DNA from: Achromobacter sp. MYb9
GTDB taxonomy: Bacteria; Pseudomonadota; Gammaproteobacteria; Burkholderiales; Burkholderiaceae_B
Assembly (NCBI RefSeq): GCF_002975275.1
Contig: NZ_PCOQ01000011.1
Coordinates: 62,001-126,000 of the forward strand
Reading direction: 5' to 3'
Length of the DNA: 64,000 nt
Of this stretch, positions 26,261 through 34,697 are shown piece after piece. Every line of letters starts with the position of its first letter. The stretch's first letter is position 1. Made by a program: the position numbers and the translations under genes. Under the pieces are notes generated by a model. That model made no database searches. It saw only the letters and a list, made by a program, of their open reading frames with translations, and was not told the DNA's origin.

Positions 26261-26848
26261 ATGCAAAAAGCACAAATCAACGATCTCGCGCGCCGCCTCG
26301 AAGATGCAGGACGCATGAGCAACGCAGAGCGCACGGCACTGCTGCGCGACATCGAGCGGTACGCGAAGAACGATCTCTACGGCGCCGCGCGCCTTTGCAA
26401 GGACCATCTTCACATGGACGCGAACCTTCGTCTTCCCACGCCCGTTTTGGCGGCAGATCGTATCGGCAAGCACTTTGAAGAGCGCATCCGGGAAGCGCGC
26501 CGGCCGGTGGAGCTGTACGGCGAGCAAGACCGGCAAATCCGTCAGCCGGAAGATGGGCGCGAGTACAAGGGCCCGATCGTTGGTACGACGCCGAACTGCT
26601 TGATCCAGCGTGACAACGAAACAGGGGACCTCATCGTCCATGCCCGCAACACGCTGAACCGGTCCTTTGAGATGACCGGCCAGGAAGCGGCGCTCGCCAT
26701 CAGCTACCCCTTCAAGGCGGTAGGCGGCGTAGGCCTTGTGCGCGACGCTGACCACGACAAGCAGGCGGGGATGGGGATGGACCATCAACGTACGCACGAG
26801 TCGGCGCGCCAACGTGAAAGCAACCTCGAGATGGGACACGCCCGATGA
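26261..26848 (+). CDS. KfrB-domain protein embedded in the virB operon
   Basis: 195-residue cytoplasmic protein. Residues about 100-165 (YKGPIVGTTPNCLIQRDNET, then DLIVHARNTL and VGGVGLVRDAD) resemble the KfrB domain known from IncP accessory proteins and the C-terminal parts of some relaxases. The N-terminal half is charged and helical (RRLEDAGRMSNAERTALLRD). It lies 5 bp after virB8 and overlaps virB9 by ATGA. A KfrB-like protein in this spot is not part of the standard VirB set; a second KfrB-like gene occurs at 33775. Role unknown. Confidence 0.6.
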   Translation: MQKAQINDLARRLEDAGRMSNAERTALLRDIERYAKNDLYGAARLCKDHLHMDANLRLPTPVLAADRIGKHFEERIREARRPVELYGEQDRQIRQPEDGREYKGPIVGTTPNCLIQRDNETGDLIVHARNTLNRSFEMTGQEAALAISYPFKAVGGVGLVRDADHDKQAGMGMDHQRTHESARQRESNLEMGHAR

Positions 26849-27663
26849 ACATCCGCTTCAGGCCTTTGGCCGTGGCGGTGCTGTCGGCCGCGCTTTGCGC
26901 GGCCGCAGCGCCTGCCTGGTCGCTCGACCGACCTGCAGCTTCGCCCAAGGATCAGCGAATCCGCTGGACGGACTATGACGCAGCCGACGTCATTCAGGTC
27001 GATACAACGCTTGGTGTGGCCACTCAAGTCCAACTGAACGATGATGAGGACTACGTGACGCACGCCTTTGGCGATTCGGCGGCGTACGACTTCCAGCAAG
27101 TGGGCAAGCACCTCTTGCTCAAGCCCATCGTCGAGCAAGCCGACACCAACCTCCTTTACATCACCACCAAGCGAAACTATTCGTTCCTGCTGAAGTATGA
27201 AAAGGCGCGTAAGAGCGGCGGCGTCTTTCGCGTGGTACTGCGTTATCCCGAACTGGAGCAGGCAAAATCTGCGGCCCAGGAGGAGCGCGACCGCGTGCAG
27301 CGCGATCTGGCCACTGCCGACGTCGCGATCAACTGGCAGGCCTATTCGATGAGCGGCGACACCAGTCTGGCGCCGGTCGCCGCATGGGATGACGGCGCGC
27401 AGACATGGCTTCGGTTTTCTCCTGGCCAGGATCTGCCTGCGATCTATTTCGTAGACGCTGACGGCCAGGAAGTGATCGTGAACCGGCATATGGAGGACGA
27501 GCAGACTGTCGTGCTTCATCGGGTCGCTAAGCGCTGGCATTTGCGTATTGGAAACCAGGTCTTGGCCGTCCACAACGACGGGGCGCCCGTTACACGCAGT
27601 CTGGCCACCGGTACTGTCTCGCCGCAGGTCGAGCGCGTCATTCGTGAGGAAACTGCGCCATGA
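26845..27663 (+). CDS. virB9: VirB9/TrbG T4SS core-complex protein
   Basis: 272-residue exported protein (signal AVAVLSAALCAAAAPAWS/L). The N-terminal domain contains VIQVDTTLGVATQVQLNDDE and KPIVEQADTNLLYITTKRNY. The C-terminal domain contains AIYFVDADGQEVIVNRHMED and VVLHRVAKRWHLRIGNQVL, all VirB9 hallmarks. It forms the periplasmic and outer-membrane ring with VirB10. It overlaps its upstream neighbour and virB10 by ATGA at both ends, showing tight coupling. Normal length. Confidence 0.92.
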   Translation: MNIRFRPLAVAVLSAALCAAAAPAWSLDRPAASPKDQRIRWTDYDAADVIQVDTTLGVATQVQLNDDEDYVTHAFGDSAAYDFQQVGKHLLLKPIVEQADTNLLYITTKRNYSFLLKYEKARKSGGVFRVVLRYPELEQAKSAAQEERDRVQRDLATADVAINWQAYSMSGDTSLAPVAAWDDGAQTWLRFSPGQDLPAIYFVDADGQEVIVNRHMEDEQTVVLHRVAKRWHLRIGNQVLAVHNDGAPVTRSLATGTVSPQVERVIREETAP

Positions 27664-28826
27664 ATTTCTTCAAAAGGCGAAAAAAACCCGGTCAAACCAT
27701 AGACGCGGTGGCGGAGATCGAAGAGCACCAGGCGCAGATCGAGGGCCGCGGCCGCCCGGACCTGTCGGGTACTGCAAGGCCGATGCAACAGGGTGCGAAG
27801 GCCTTCATGTGGCTCATCTCGTTGATGGCGTTGATGGTGATCGCCACGATGGGTTGGCGAGCATTCAATACGCCTGCCGCCGAAGAGGCCGCACCGGCGA
27901 TGCAAGCCAAGATCGAGAACGTGCTTCCCGGTCTGAAGCTTCGACCCGATCCACCACCACCCCCGCCAGCCCCGCCAGAGCCGCCTGAATCGGCGCCCAA
28001 GGTGCCCGGGCCGGAAGGCAAGACGGAGCAGAAAGGCACGCTTTCAAACCTGGCAGAGACCGTTGCTGTTGATGCTGTCACACAACGGCGCCTTAGCAGC
28101 GGGCTGCGAAACACCAAGGGAGAGGGGGACCAGTCCTCTGCTCAGCAAAGCTCATCCCAGCCGGAGCCTCGCGAAGCGGACAGCGGCCCGATGGCCGGCA
28201 AGCTCACCCCGATGAAGCTCTCCGCTTCTCGGGCTGGCCTGGTTGGCAATCGAGACATGTTGATCACGCAAGGATCAATGATCGATTGTGTGCAGGAAAC
28301 CAAGCTCGTGACTGCGCAGGCGGGCATGCTCAGCTGCTTTGCGCCGCACGATATCCGCTCGACGAGCGGCCGCGTGGTGCTGATCGACAAGGGGACGCGA
28401 TTCATCGGCTATCAGCAAGGTGTATTGGCACAAGGCCAGCCGCGTGTCGGCGTAGTGTGGTCACGCCTCGAAACTCCCAAGGGCGTCGTCATCCAGCTAG
28501 ATTCTCCGGGCACGGGCCCCCTGGGCGAGGCAGGCTTGGATGGCTTCATCGACACGCACTTCGCTGAGCGATTCGGCGGAGCCATCATGGTCAGCTTGAT
28601 CAGCGATTTGGGTACGTGGGCAACCTCGCGTGGCAGCAGCGACAACAGCCAGGTCCAGTTCAATACCACGGGCGAAGCGGCCACAAACGCAGTAACCACC
28701 GTGCTCGACAACACCATCAACATCCCGCCGACGCTTTACCGCAACCAGGGCGGCCGGCTGGGAATTTATGTCGCTCGAGATCTGGACTTCAGCTCGGTCT
28801 ACACGCTCAGATCCGTCGCTCGTTAG
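27660..28826 (+). CDS. virB10: VirB10 T4SS core-complex protein
   Basis: 388-residue protein spanning both membranes: cytoplasmic N-terminus, one helix (FMWLISLMALMVIATMGW, about 46-63), a proline-rich periplasmic region (PDPPPPPPAPPEPPES) and a C-terminal beta domain with LITQGSMIDCVQETKLVTAQ, VVLIDKGTRFIGYQQG and a C-terminal LGIYVARDLDFSSVY, all typical of VirB10/TrbI. It couples energy from the inner-membrane ATPases to the outer ring. Starts inside the virB9 stop. Confidence 0.92.
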   Translation: MNFFKRRKKPGQTIDAVAEIEEHQAQIEGRGRPDLSGTARPMQQGAKAFMWLISLMALMVIATMGWRAFNTPAAEEAAPAMQAKIENVLPGLKLRPDPPPPPPAPPEPPESAPKVPGPEGKTEQKGTLSNLAETVAVDAVTQRRLSSGLRNTKGEGDQSSAQQSSSQPEPREADSGPMAGKLTPMKLSASRAGLVGNRDMLITQGSMIDCVQETKLVTAQAGMLSCFAPHDIRSTSGRVVLIDKGTRFIGYQQGVLAQGQPRVGVVWSRLETPKGVVIQLDSPGTGPLGEAGLDGFIDTHFAERFGGAIMVSLISDLGTWATSRGSSDNSQVQFNTTGEAATNAVTTVLDNTINIPPTLYRNQGGRLGIYVARDLDFSSVYTLRSVAR

Positions 28827-28943
28827 CAGCACGGTCGTGCGCCGCTAACGACGCCTCGCGCACAGACACCTCTTACTCGACCAAGCGCCTGGCCCCCCTG
28901 ACCATTCGGTCGCGCGGGCCAGCGTTCATTGACTAGGCATCCC

Positions 28944-29963
28944 ATGAAAGATTCCCACAAAACGTCGCCCATCGACTCGGACGGCCGTGACACCGCGTTA
29001 CGCCAGATGATGCGACCCATCTCCGGCTACATGGCAGATGACGCCGTCCGTGAGATCACAATCACGCGGCCTGGCGTGATCTTTACGCGCTCTCACGGGC
29101 AATGGCACGAGCGTCATGATCCGAAGCTGACGTTCAGCTTCCTGGAAGCGCTGGTGTCAGCCATGGCCAGCTATAACAACGTCAACTTCAGCCCCATCAT
29201 GTCGCTGCTGCTGCCCGACGGTGAGCGCGCTCAGGTGGCCCAGCCGCCGGCCGTGATCGACGGCTCGCTTTCGATCAACATTCGCAAGCACAGCAGCGTC
29301 GTGAAGACCTTGGACGAGCTGGCCGCTGAAGGCGCCTTTGCTAACTGGATCGATGTGAGCGGCCCCGTGGGTAACGCCGACAATCTGACCGAGCACGACA
29401 AGGAATTGCTCGACCTCATGAAGGCAGGGGACATCCTTCAGTTTCTTCGTCGTGCAGTCACTCAATGCCGCAACATCATTGTCGCGGGCAAGACCGGCTC
29501 AGGAAAGACGACGTTTGCACGCAGTCTCATTGACTGCGTGCCGTTCTTCGAACGCCTCTTGACCATCGAGGATGTGCACGAACTCTTCCTGCCAAACCAT
29601 CCCAACCGCGTGCACATGATCTACGGCAAAGGTGCTGGCCGGATGTCGGCCACAGAGTGCATCGAGGCCACCATGCGCAGCTCGCCCGATCGGATCTTCC
29701 TGTCCGAACTGCGCGGCCCCGAAGCGTGGGACTACCTGAACGCTTTGAACACAGGCCACCCTGGATCAGTGACGACCACCCACGCTAACAGTGCGCGCGA
29801 TACGTTTGAGCGCGTTGCGCTTCTCGTGAAACAGTCCGCGGCCGGCAACCAGATGGATATCGACACGATTCGGCGCTACCTGTTTTCCACGCTGGACATT
29901 TCGCTGTACTTCGCCAACTACAAGCTCACTCAGGTCTATTTCAACCCTGGGCGCGTGCAATGA
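28944..29963 (+). CDS. virB11: VirB11 T4SS ATPase
   Basis: 339-residue hexameric ATPase. Walker A AGKTGSGKTTFARSL is near residue 180, the Asp box in LTIEDVHELF follows, and the Walker B-type IFLSELRGPEAWDYLNALNT is near 253, then a His box (THANSARDTFERV). ATG 28944 is chosen; an in-frame TTG at 28929 is less likely. A 117-bp gap separates it from virB10 and contains no strong signal I can name. Overlaps the next small gene by ATGA. Confidence 0.92.
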   Translation: MKDSHKTSPIDSDGRDTALRQMMRPISGYMADDAVREITITRPGVIFTRSHGQWHERHDPKLTFSFLEALVSAMASYNNVNFSPIMSLLLPDGERAQVAQPPAVIDGSLSINIRKHSSVVKTLDELAAEGAFANWIDVSGPVGNADNLTEHDKELLDLMKAGDILQFLRRAVTQCRNIIVAGKTGSGKTTFARSLIDCVPFFERLLTIEDVHELFLPNHPNRVHMIYGKGAGRMSATECIEATMRSSPDRIFLSELRGPEAWDYLNALNTGHPGSVTTTHANSARDTFERVALLVKQSAAGNQMDIDTIRRYLFSTLDISLYFANYKLTQVYFNPGRVQ

Positions 29964-30193
29964 ACAAGCGAGTAGACGTCGAACTTCCGTTCATATCGCC
30001 GGTAGGACTGCCGGGTGTTCTGCGGCTTCGGCACGAATGCAGCAAGGCGAAAACTGCACTTCTTTCCATGGAGTGCCGTGACGTGCTTGGCGGGCCGACT
30101 GGATCCGCATCCCTTACCACTGCCGACATGCACACGCTTGTAGACGGCTTGATGGACGCGATCCACGCCATCGAGCGACAAGAGCGGCTGTAA
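29960..30193 (+). CDS. Small hypothetical protein coupled to virB11
   Basis: 77-residue protein whose ATG overlaps the virB11 stop (ATGA), strong evidence that it is translated. Composition is soluble (VELPFISPVGLPGVLRLRHE, MHTLVDGLMDAIHAIERQER). No recognised domain. It may be an accessory of the secretion system; nothing in the sequence shows more. Confidence 0.55.
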   Translation: MNKRVDVELPFISPVGLPGVLRLRHECSKAKTALLSMECRDVLGGPTGSASLTTADMHTLVDGLMDAIHAIERQERL

Positions 30194-30352
30194 ATCCAAA
30201 TCTGGCGTGCTCGTGCATTTTGTTTCGCAGGCGGGCAGATCCCGCTTGTCTGCACTGTGGCCTCTGCACTGAGTCGGACGCGCGTTCCACACTCGATGCC
30301 TTTTTCCCCCTCTTTCACCTAGCGAGCGCTTTGCTCGCAGTCGAGAAAATCC

Positions 30353-31033
30353 ATGTTGAAGAAATTCGAACCGTCCCTCTTATTCTGGCTTGGCGGACCC
30401 GCCGTTGGCCTTCTGCTTATATTCGGCATCGGGGCAGCCAGCGGCTTGTCGATGTACCCCTTTGGCATGTCTGCGGCGCTTTTCGCAATTTTTGTGTATT
30501 TCACCGCAACGCACTATGACCGCCAGCTGCAGGGGCGAATTGCGGACCCGCAGCCTTGGATCTGGCAGGTCTCAGTGAATGGCGTTTCGATTGGTGTGAT
30601 CGCGGATGCGGATTACGCCGCCATCCTCCGCAGAGTCGTTCGCGATGGCAACATCGCGCTTGATCATCTGGTGGCGTCCTTGAAATGGACGATTGCCCTC
30701 GCCGCGAAGATTTTCTTCGTCTTTCCCGTGGTGGTCTTCTGGCTTCTCGCGCTTCTTGCAATGATCATTCCTGATGAAACGATGCCGTTTCTGACGAAGT
30801 TGTATGTTGAGTGGAACGAACATGCAATGAAGAGCGCAATGCTGACGAACATTGTCGGCATGATCGGCATGCTCAGCGTTTTCTTGGCTTTCCTTTCCAT
30901 GCCGGCGCGCACGCTGTCCAGCTACAAGCAGACCACCGGCCGCTTGCTACGCCTGCACTTCAACACGCCTGCCGATGGCGATATATACGTCAGTCGGCTT
31001 CCCGGGGGGTGCGGTGATGCTATCGGCAAATGA
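30353..31033 (+). CDS. Integral membrane protein of unknown function
   Basis: 226 residues with about four hydrophobic segments: LLFWLGGPAVGLLLIFGIGA, FGMSAALFAIFVYFTA, FFVFPVVVFWLLALLAMIIP and a fourth near 170-190 (MIGMLSVFLAFLSMPA). A small soluble domain (WIWQVSVNGVSIGVIADADY) lies between helices 2 and 3. The next gene starts inside its 3' end (17-bp overlap), so the pair is coupled. No known family recognised; accessory role in conjugation or entry exclusion is a guess from location. Confidence 0.6.
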   Translation: MLKKFEPSLLFWLGGPAVGLLLIFGIGAASGLSMYPFGMSAALFAIFVYFTATHYDRQLQGRIADPQPWIWQVSVNGVSIGVIADADYAAILRRVVRDGNIALDHLVASLKWTIALAAKIFFVFPVVVFWLLALLAMIIPDETMPFLTKLYVEWNEHAMKSAMLTNIVGMIGMLSVFLAFLSMPARTLSSYKQTTGRLLRLHFNTPADGDIYVSRLPGGCGDAIGK

Positions 31034-31502
31034 GCAAGGGCGGGCTGTCATTGGCACCAAGGTGATTGTCGGCCGCTTCAAAGGCGCGCTGCGGTCTCAC
31101 GACGAAGCTGCTGGCCTGGGTGTTATTGACACACGAATTCGTGGCTTGGTTGAAGCGTTCAATGTGCAGGGCGTTGTCTCGAGTGTCAGCAGCTGTGAAG
31201 GGCATCGGCTGTGGTGCCTGCCGACGCGTCGAACGCCGTTCGTTATGTTCTGTACGGACGTCGCTCGAGCCGCGCGCCTTGCGGACAGAATCCTCTTGGA
31301 CTACGGGCAGGGGTGCGAGCTGCATCACTACTGGAGAATTGACGCGACGTTCAATGCTGACGGCGGCCTCGTCTTCTCTCTTCACTGCCCGGACCAACGC
31401 TTCAACCGCCGAAAGCTGGACGCTGACATCTTGCGTCTCACGCAGTGGGTGCGGGACGTCTTTCAAAACCAGCCGGCCGAGCACGCTCGCAGTCTCGACT
31501 GA
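31017..31502 (+). CDS. Hypothetical soluble protein coupled to the membrane protein
   Basis: 161 residues from ATG 31017, which has a GGGGGGTGCGG tract just upstream; a longer in-frame form from 30975 would lie within the upstream gene. The product has several histidines and cysteines (SSCEGHRLWCLP, GQGCELHHYWRID) but no metal-binding motif I can name. It overlaps the membrane protein gene by 17 bp, so the two likely act together. Confidence 0.55.
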   Translation: MLSANEQGRAVIGTKVIVGRFKGALRSHDEAAGLGVIDTRIRGLVEAFNVQGVVSSVSSCEGHRLWCLPTRRTPFVMFCTDVARAARLADRILLDYGQGCELHHYWRIDATFNADGGLVFSLHCPDQRFNRRKLDADILRLTQWVRDVFQNQPAEHARSLD

Positions 31503-31657
31503 GCTCGAGGCGCCAGTGCTAGCGAGCGCCGCCGAACGCGGCCGGTGCGCGCTATGTCTTCTCTGTTTCGTATTCCCAGCGCGCCTCTACTCGGGGCTAG
31601 CGCCGCCGTCGGTCGACCATTCCACCGTCCCGACGCCATTTCCTCCCGGAGACTTCC

Positions 31658-31927
31658 ATGACCCGAGCGAACCGCCAACGCGGCGCGCAGGAAGCACGCA
31701 CCCGCATGGCTTACAAGATCATGCAAAGCGTCTTCGAACGCTGCCGCGCCGAAGGCCTCAGCGCCGAACAAACCCACCAAGCAATCAAGGACGCCTACCC
31801 CTGGGGTGAGCGCCGCGCGTGGCCATACAAGGCCTGGCTGATGGCCCGCCGCGAATTCTATGAAGCACACGGCCTGCCCCTGCGGGCACGCCGCACCATC
31901 GCTGAATCACTGGAGACGGACTCGTGA
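31658..31927 (+). CDS. Small basic hypothetical protein (89 aa)
   Basis: 89-residue arginine-rich protein with GGAG seven bases before the ATG. Visible features: an N-terminal helix (AYKIMQSVFERCRAEGLS), then a compact segment DAYPWGERRAWPYKAWLMAR followed by RREFYEAHGLPLRARR. The pattern looks like a conserved small accessory protein of plasmids and ICEs, perhaps nucleic-acid binding from its charge, but I recognise no named domain. Confidence 0.55.
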   Translation: MTRANRQRGAQEARTRMAYKIMQSVFERCRAEGLSAEQTHQAIKDAYPWGERRAWPYKAWLMARREFYEAHGLPLRARRTIAESLETDS

Positions 31928-31991
31928 CCGGCACGCTGTACCAGCAAGACCCATTACCCGGTAATAACTCGCAGCAACGCAAGGGGCGAAC

Positions 31992-33041
31992 ATGAGCGTC
32001 GAAGCATCCAAATGGGCCAGAATGGCCGACGTCCAGAAATCCTCATCCAAGCTCGTGTTGCTGAACCTGGCACAGCTCGTTCGTTACGATGCCGACCACT
32101 GGACGGTTTTCGCATCGATCGACTACTTGGCCAAGGTCACGCATCTAAATCGCAAGACGGTCATCGAAGCCCTCGGCCGCCTTCGCGACTTGGGCGCGAT
32201 CCAGGACACAGGGCGACGTGCAGGCGACAACCGTAGCAGCATCATTTATCGCTTGTGCCCGAATGCGGTCCCTCTGATCGATCTTGCGGCTACCGGCGCC
32301 GTCGCCGGCGGCGAGCCGCAGGCAACGCAGCAAGACCTGGCGCTGCAGGACGGCTTTGAGGTTGACGATGGAAATGCGCCGCCGGCATCTCCGGCCAACG
32401 ACCGCGAGACGAATGCCAACCCAAGCGGGCCGTCAGAGCGGGATGGGGCTACAGTTGACGAGTCGCTGTATCTTCAAAAGGGGGACGCACCTTCGCCGCA
32501 CTGCGGCGGGCCGGACGGGAATTTTCATTCAGCGGGCGAATCAACCGAAGCAACGGGGGCTGGCTTCGCAGGTACATGCCTACCCACCTCCCCTGCCGCA
32601 GGGCACAGGCCTGCCAGCAAGGCGCCCAGGGGAGCTAAGCGAAAGGGCCGAAAGCGCCCGCCCGAAGCGCGCGGTGCCGGCGCTGGCCCGACCAGGCTTC
32701 CAGCGAGCTGGACCCTGCCTGAGCAGTGGCGAAGTTGGACGCAGCAGCAGCGGCCGCTTTGGACGCAGGAGAAGATCGACGCCATGGCCGCCACCTTCAG
32801 CGCCTACATGCGGTCCAGGCCCGGAGAACTGGGCATGTCACCCGACTGGTTCGAGTCATGGCGGCTCTGGGTTTTCCGGGAACGCGACGCCGGAGAGACG
32901 GCGGGCATGGCCTGGCAAAACAGTTGGACCGGCATCGTGGCCACCGGCAAGAAGCTCGGCGTTGAGCAGGCTCCGAACGAGCCGCCGCCCCATTTCAAGG
33001 CGCGCGTATTCCTCGCCGCCGGACTCGTACCATCCCATTAA
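31992..33041 (+). CDS. Winged-helix protein, possible replication or regulatory protein
   Basis: 349-residue protein with AAGGGG before its ATG. Residues 15-85 (KLVLLNLAQLVRYDADHWTV, then ASIDYLAKVTHLNRKTVIEA and LGRLRDLGAIQDTG) form a helix-turn-helix/winged-helix domain like those at the start of phage and plasmid replication proteins. A Pro/Gly/Ala-rich linker spans about 100-240. The C-terminal 100 residues (MAATFSAYMRSRPGELGMSP, WFESWRLWVFRERDAGETAG, MAWQNSW) form a second helical module, reminiscent of DnaT-like domains. The repeat-containing non-coding region follows immediately. Replication initiation is an inference; transcriptional regulation is the alternative. Confidence 0.6.
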   Translation: MSVEASKWARMADVQKSSSKLVLLNLAQLVRYDADHWTVFASIDYLAKVTHLNRKTVIEALGRLRDLGAIQDTGRRAGDNRSSIIYRLCPNAVPLIDLAATGAVAGGEPQATQQDLALQDGFEVDDGNAPPASPANDRETNANPSGPSERDGATVDESLYLQKGDAPSPHCGGPDGNFHSAGESTEATGAGFAGTCLPTSPAAGHRPASKAPRGAKRKGRKRPPEARGAGAGPTRLPASWTLPEQWRSWTQQQRPLWTQEKIDAMAATFSAYMRSRPGELGMSPDWFESWRLWVFRERDAGETAGMAWQNSWTGIVATGKKLGVEQAPNEPPPHFKARVFLAAGLVPSH

Positions 33042-33132
33042 AAGTTGTCCACAGCGTGGCCCCATATCGGAACCAGTCCCAGTTTTGGGCCTAGCCCGAA
33101 AAGTGCTTTTGCCCGTCCCAATTTGTTCGTTC

Positions 33133-33172
33133 GCCAGTACCAAAAACGGCTTTTTGCCAGTACCGAAAACGG
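33133..33172 (+). repeat. Direct repeats GCCAGTACC(A/G)AAAACGG
   Basis: Two 17-bp copies at 33133-33149 and 33156-33172 differ at one base and are 23 bp apart. The second copy overlaps a perfect palindrome, GTACCG-AAAA-CGGTAC (33160-33175). An AT-rich tract follows directly. Looks like protein-binding sites (iterons or an operator). Confidence 0.65.
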
Positions 33173-33614
33173 TACCCAATAGGTATATATAGGTTTTATA
33201 GGTTTTAGAGAGAGTCGCGCGCGAGGCGCTGGCTCGTCGCGAACGCCGATCCGCCTACCCTCCGGTCGCTACGCTCCCTCCGCCCCGCCGCCTGCGGCGC
33301 CGGCCTGAACCCCTTAGCTTCAGTCCCCCTCCCCGCCGGCGCAATGCGCCGCCAGGCGGGGGAAAGGCATCCCCCCGGGCGTCGCGGGCCGTTGGCCTCG
33401 CCCCGCCCCGAGCGCCACGACCTGCCTGCTGAACACCGTCAACGCCACACCACCGCTGCAGCCCACCGAGGCTGCGCCGGTGTCTGCCGTCTGGGAGACA
33501 AGGTCCGTCCCCTTCCCGGCGAATCCGCCGGGTGGGGATCGGCAGGCCCCAAAAGCGCGGGGGCTGCTGCCCCCCTGGCCGGCCGCCTGGCGGCGTCCGC
33601 GCTTCCGACCCCCC

Positions 33615-33656
33615 GGGGAACCGCAACGGTTCCCCCGCGCCCGCTCACGGGCGCGG
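33615..33656. other. Two adjacent GC-rich hairpins
   Basis: First hairpin: GGGGAACCG (33615-33623), CAA loop, CGGTTCCCC (33627-33635). Second: CCGCGCCCG (33635-33643), CTCA loop, CGGGCGCGG (33648-33656). Both stems are perfect 9-mers and share one base. No T-run follows, so a terminator is less likely than a structural element or leader attenuator ahead of the gene at 33775. Confidence 0.6.
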
Positions 33657-33774
33657 CTCCCCCTCCTTCAACCCCACCGTTCCCCAGCAGGAGGGACGCC
33701 ACCGCCAGCGTCAACTTAACCCCACGGTGCGCGGCCTGGACCGTTTCGCACCATCACACACCCGAGGAAACCTC

Positions 33775-34653
33775 ATGAAAATCTCCGATTGGAAATCCAA
33801 AGTCCAAGCGCTGTTTCGCCCCGCCCAGCCCGACCGCGCGGCCGTTTCAAACGGCCCGCGAGCTCTCTCCGCCGCCAGCGAACGCAAGCCGGTTGAAATC
33901 TCGATCATCGGCACCGGGGAGCGATTCATCCATGCCCCCTCGCTCGGGGCGGCCGCCGAGTCCCGCGCCCTGTCGCCCGACCCGTATCACGACGACCTCG
34001 AACGCGCCGCGGCCGATGGGCTCAAGCGCTGGGACGGCAATTCCGTGCGCGACATCGACACGGAACGCTTCTACGACCATCCGCATCTCGAGACGCACTC
34101 GGCGCTACAGGCCAGCGTGCCTGTGACGGCACGAGGCGAGTTCTGGAACCCCACGCCGCAAGACCCAGCCTATCGGTCCAGCATCACGGTGCTTGCCGTC
34201 GACCAGTTGGGCGAGGCGCTCGTCAAGGAATACGTGGTCGATGATGCCCGCGATGCCGAAGGCTGGTCCTATTCCGTCATGTCCGCCGACCGAGCCGCCC
34301 AGCTCCTGCGGGATTGCGGCGCGGCCGCAGATCTGACGCTCGACGTAGCAGATGACCTTTGGGACGGCTCGCTTCCCGTACAGCCCGCAGAGATTGGCGC
34401 GACCTATCGCGGACAGATCGTCTCGATCCATGGCGATATCGCGTGTCAGATTGTTGGTGATGAGATCGCAATTGAACACAGGATCGGCACGCTGGCCATT
34501 TCCGACCCCCAGCAATACGTGGGCAAGGTAGTGGAGATCAGCTACCCGTGCGGAAAGGTCGGCCTGGTGCGCCAGGTCGACACCCTGGCGATGGCAACGA
34601 CCGCTTTGCAGAAGCCGGGCGCTGAGAAGTCCGCAGGTGCCTTCGAGCGCTAA
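33775..34653 (+). CDS. KfrB-like protein (second copy)
   Basis: 292-residue protein. ATG 33775 follows CGAGGAAA at a proper distance; the longer in-frame form reaches into GC-rich non-coding DNA. The C-terminal part (YRGQIVSIHGDIACQIVGDE, GTLAISDPQQYVGKVVEISY, GKVGLVRQVD) has the same layout as the KfrB-like module of the gene at 26261 and of IncP KfrB. The N-terminal part is acidic and of unknown fold. It is the first gene before the stbABC-like set, so a role in stability or in coating DNA is possible but not shown. Confidence 0.58.
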   Translation: MKISDWKSKVQALFRPAQPDRAAVSNGPRALSAASERKPVEISIIGTGERFIHAPSLGAAAESRALSPDPYHDDLERAAADGLKRWDGNSVRDIDTERFYDHPHLETHSALQASVPVTARGEFWNPTPQDPAYRSSITVLAVDQLGEALVKEYVVDDARDAEGWSYSVMSADRAAQLLRDCGAAADLTLDVADDLWDGSLPVQPAEIGATYRGQIVSIHGDIACQIVGDEIAIEHRIGTLAISDPQQYVGKVVEISYPCGKVGLVRQVDTLAMATTALQKPGAEKSAGAFER

Positions 34654-34697
34654 CCCGGCCTGCCGCGCAATCTACCGAACCTGGGGAACGCCCCTCC

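Larger units (their letters stand above)
33042..33774 (+). other. Non-coding region with repeats and hairpins, candidate origin
   Basis: About 730 bp without a convincing gene between the winged-helix gene and the KfrB-like gene. The left part has two 17-bp direct repeats, a short palindrome and an AT-rich run with repeated TAGGTTTTA-like units (about 33179-33210). The right part is very GC-rich with two adjacent perfect hairpins. Such a layout fits a replication or transfer origin. I cannot identify a nic site by eye. Confidence 0.45.

Noticed and set aside
33532-33774. N-terminal extension of the KfrB-like protein
   Set aside because: Low-complexity Pro/Gly/Arg sequence over hairpins; ATG 33775 has a proper ribosome-binding site.
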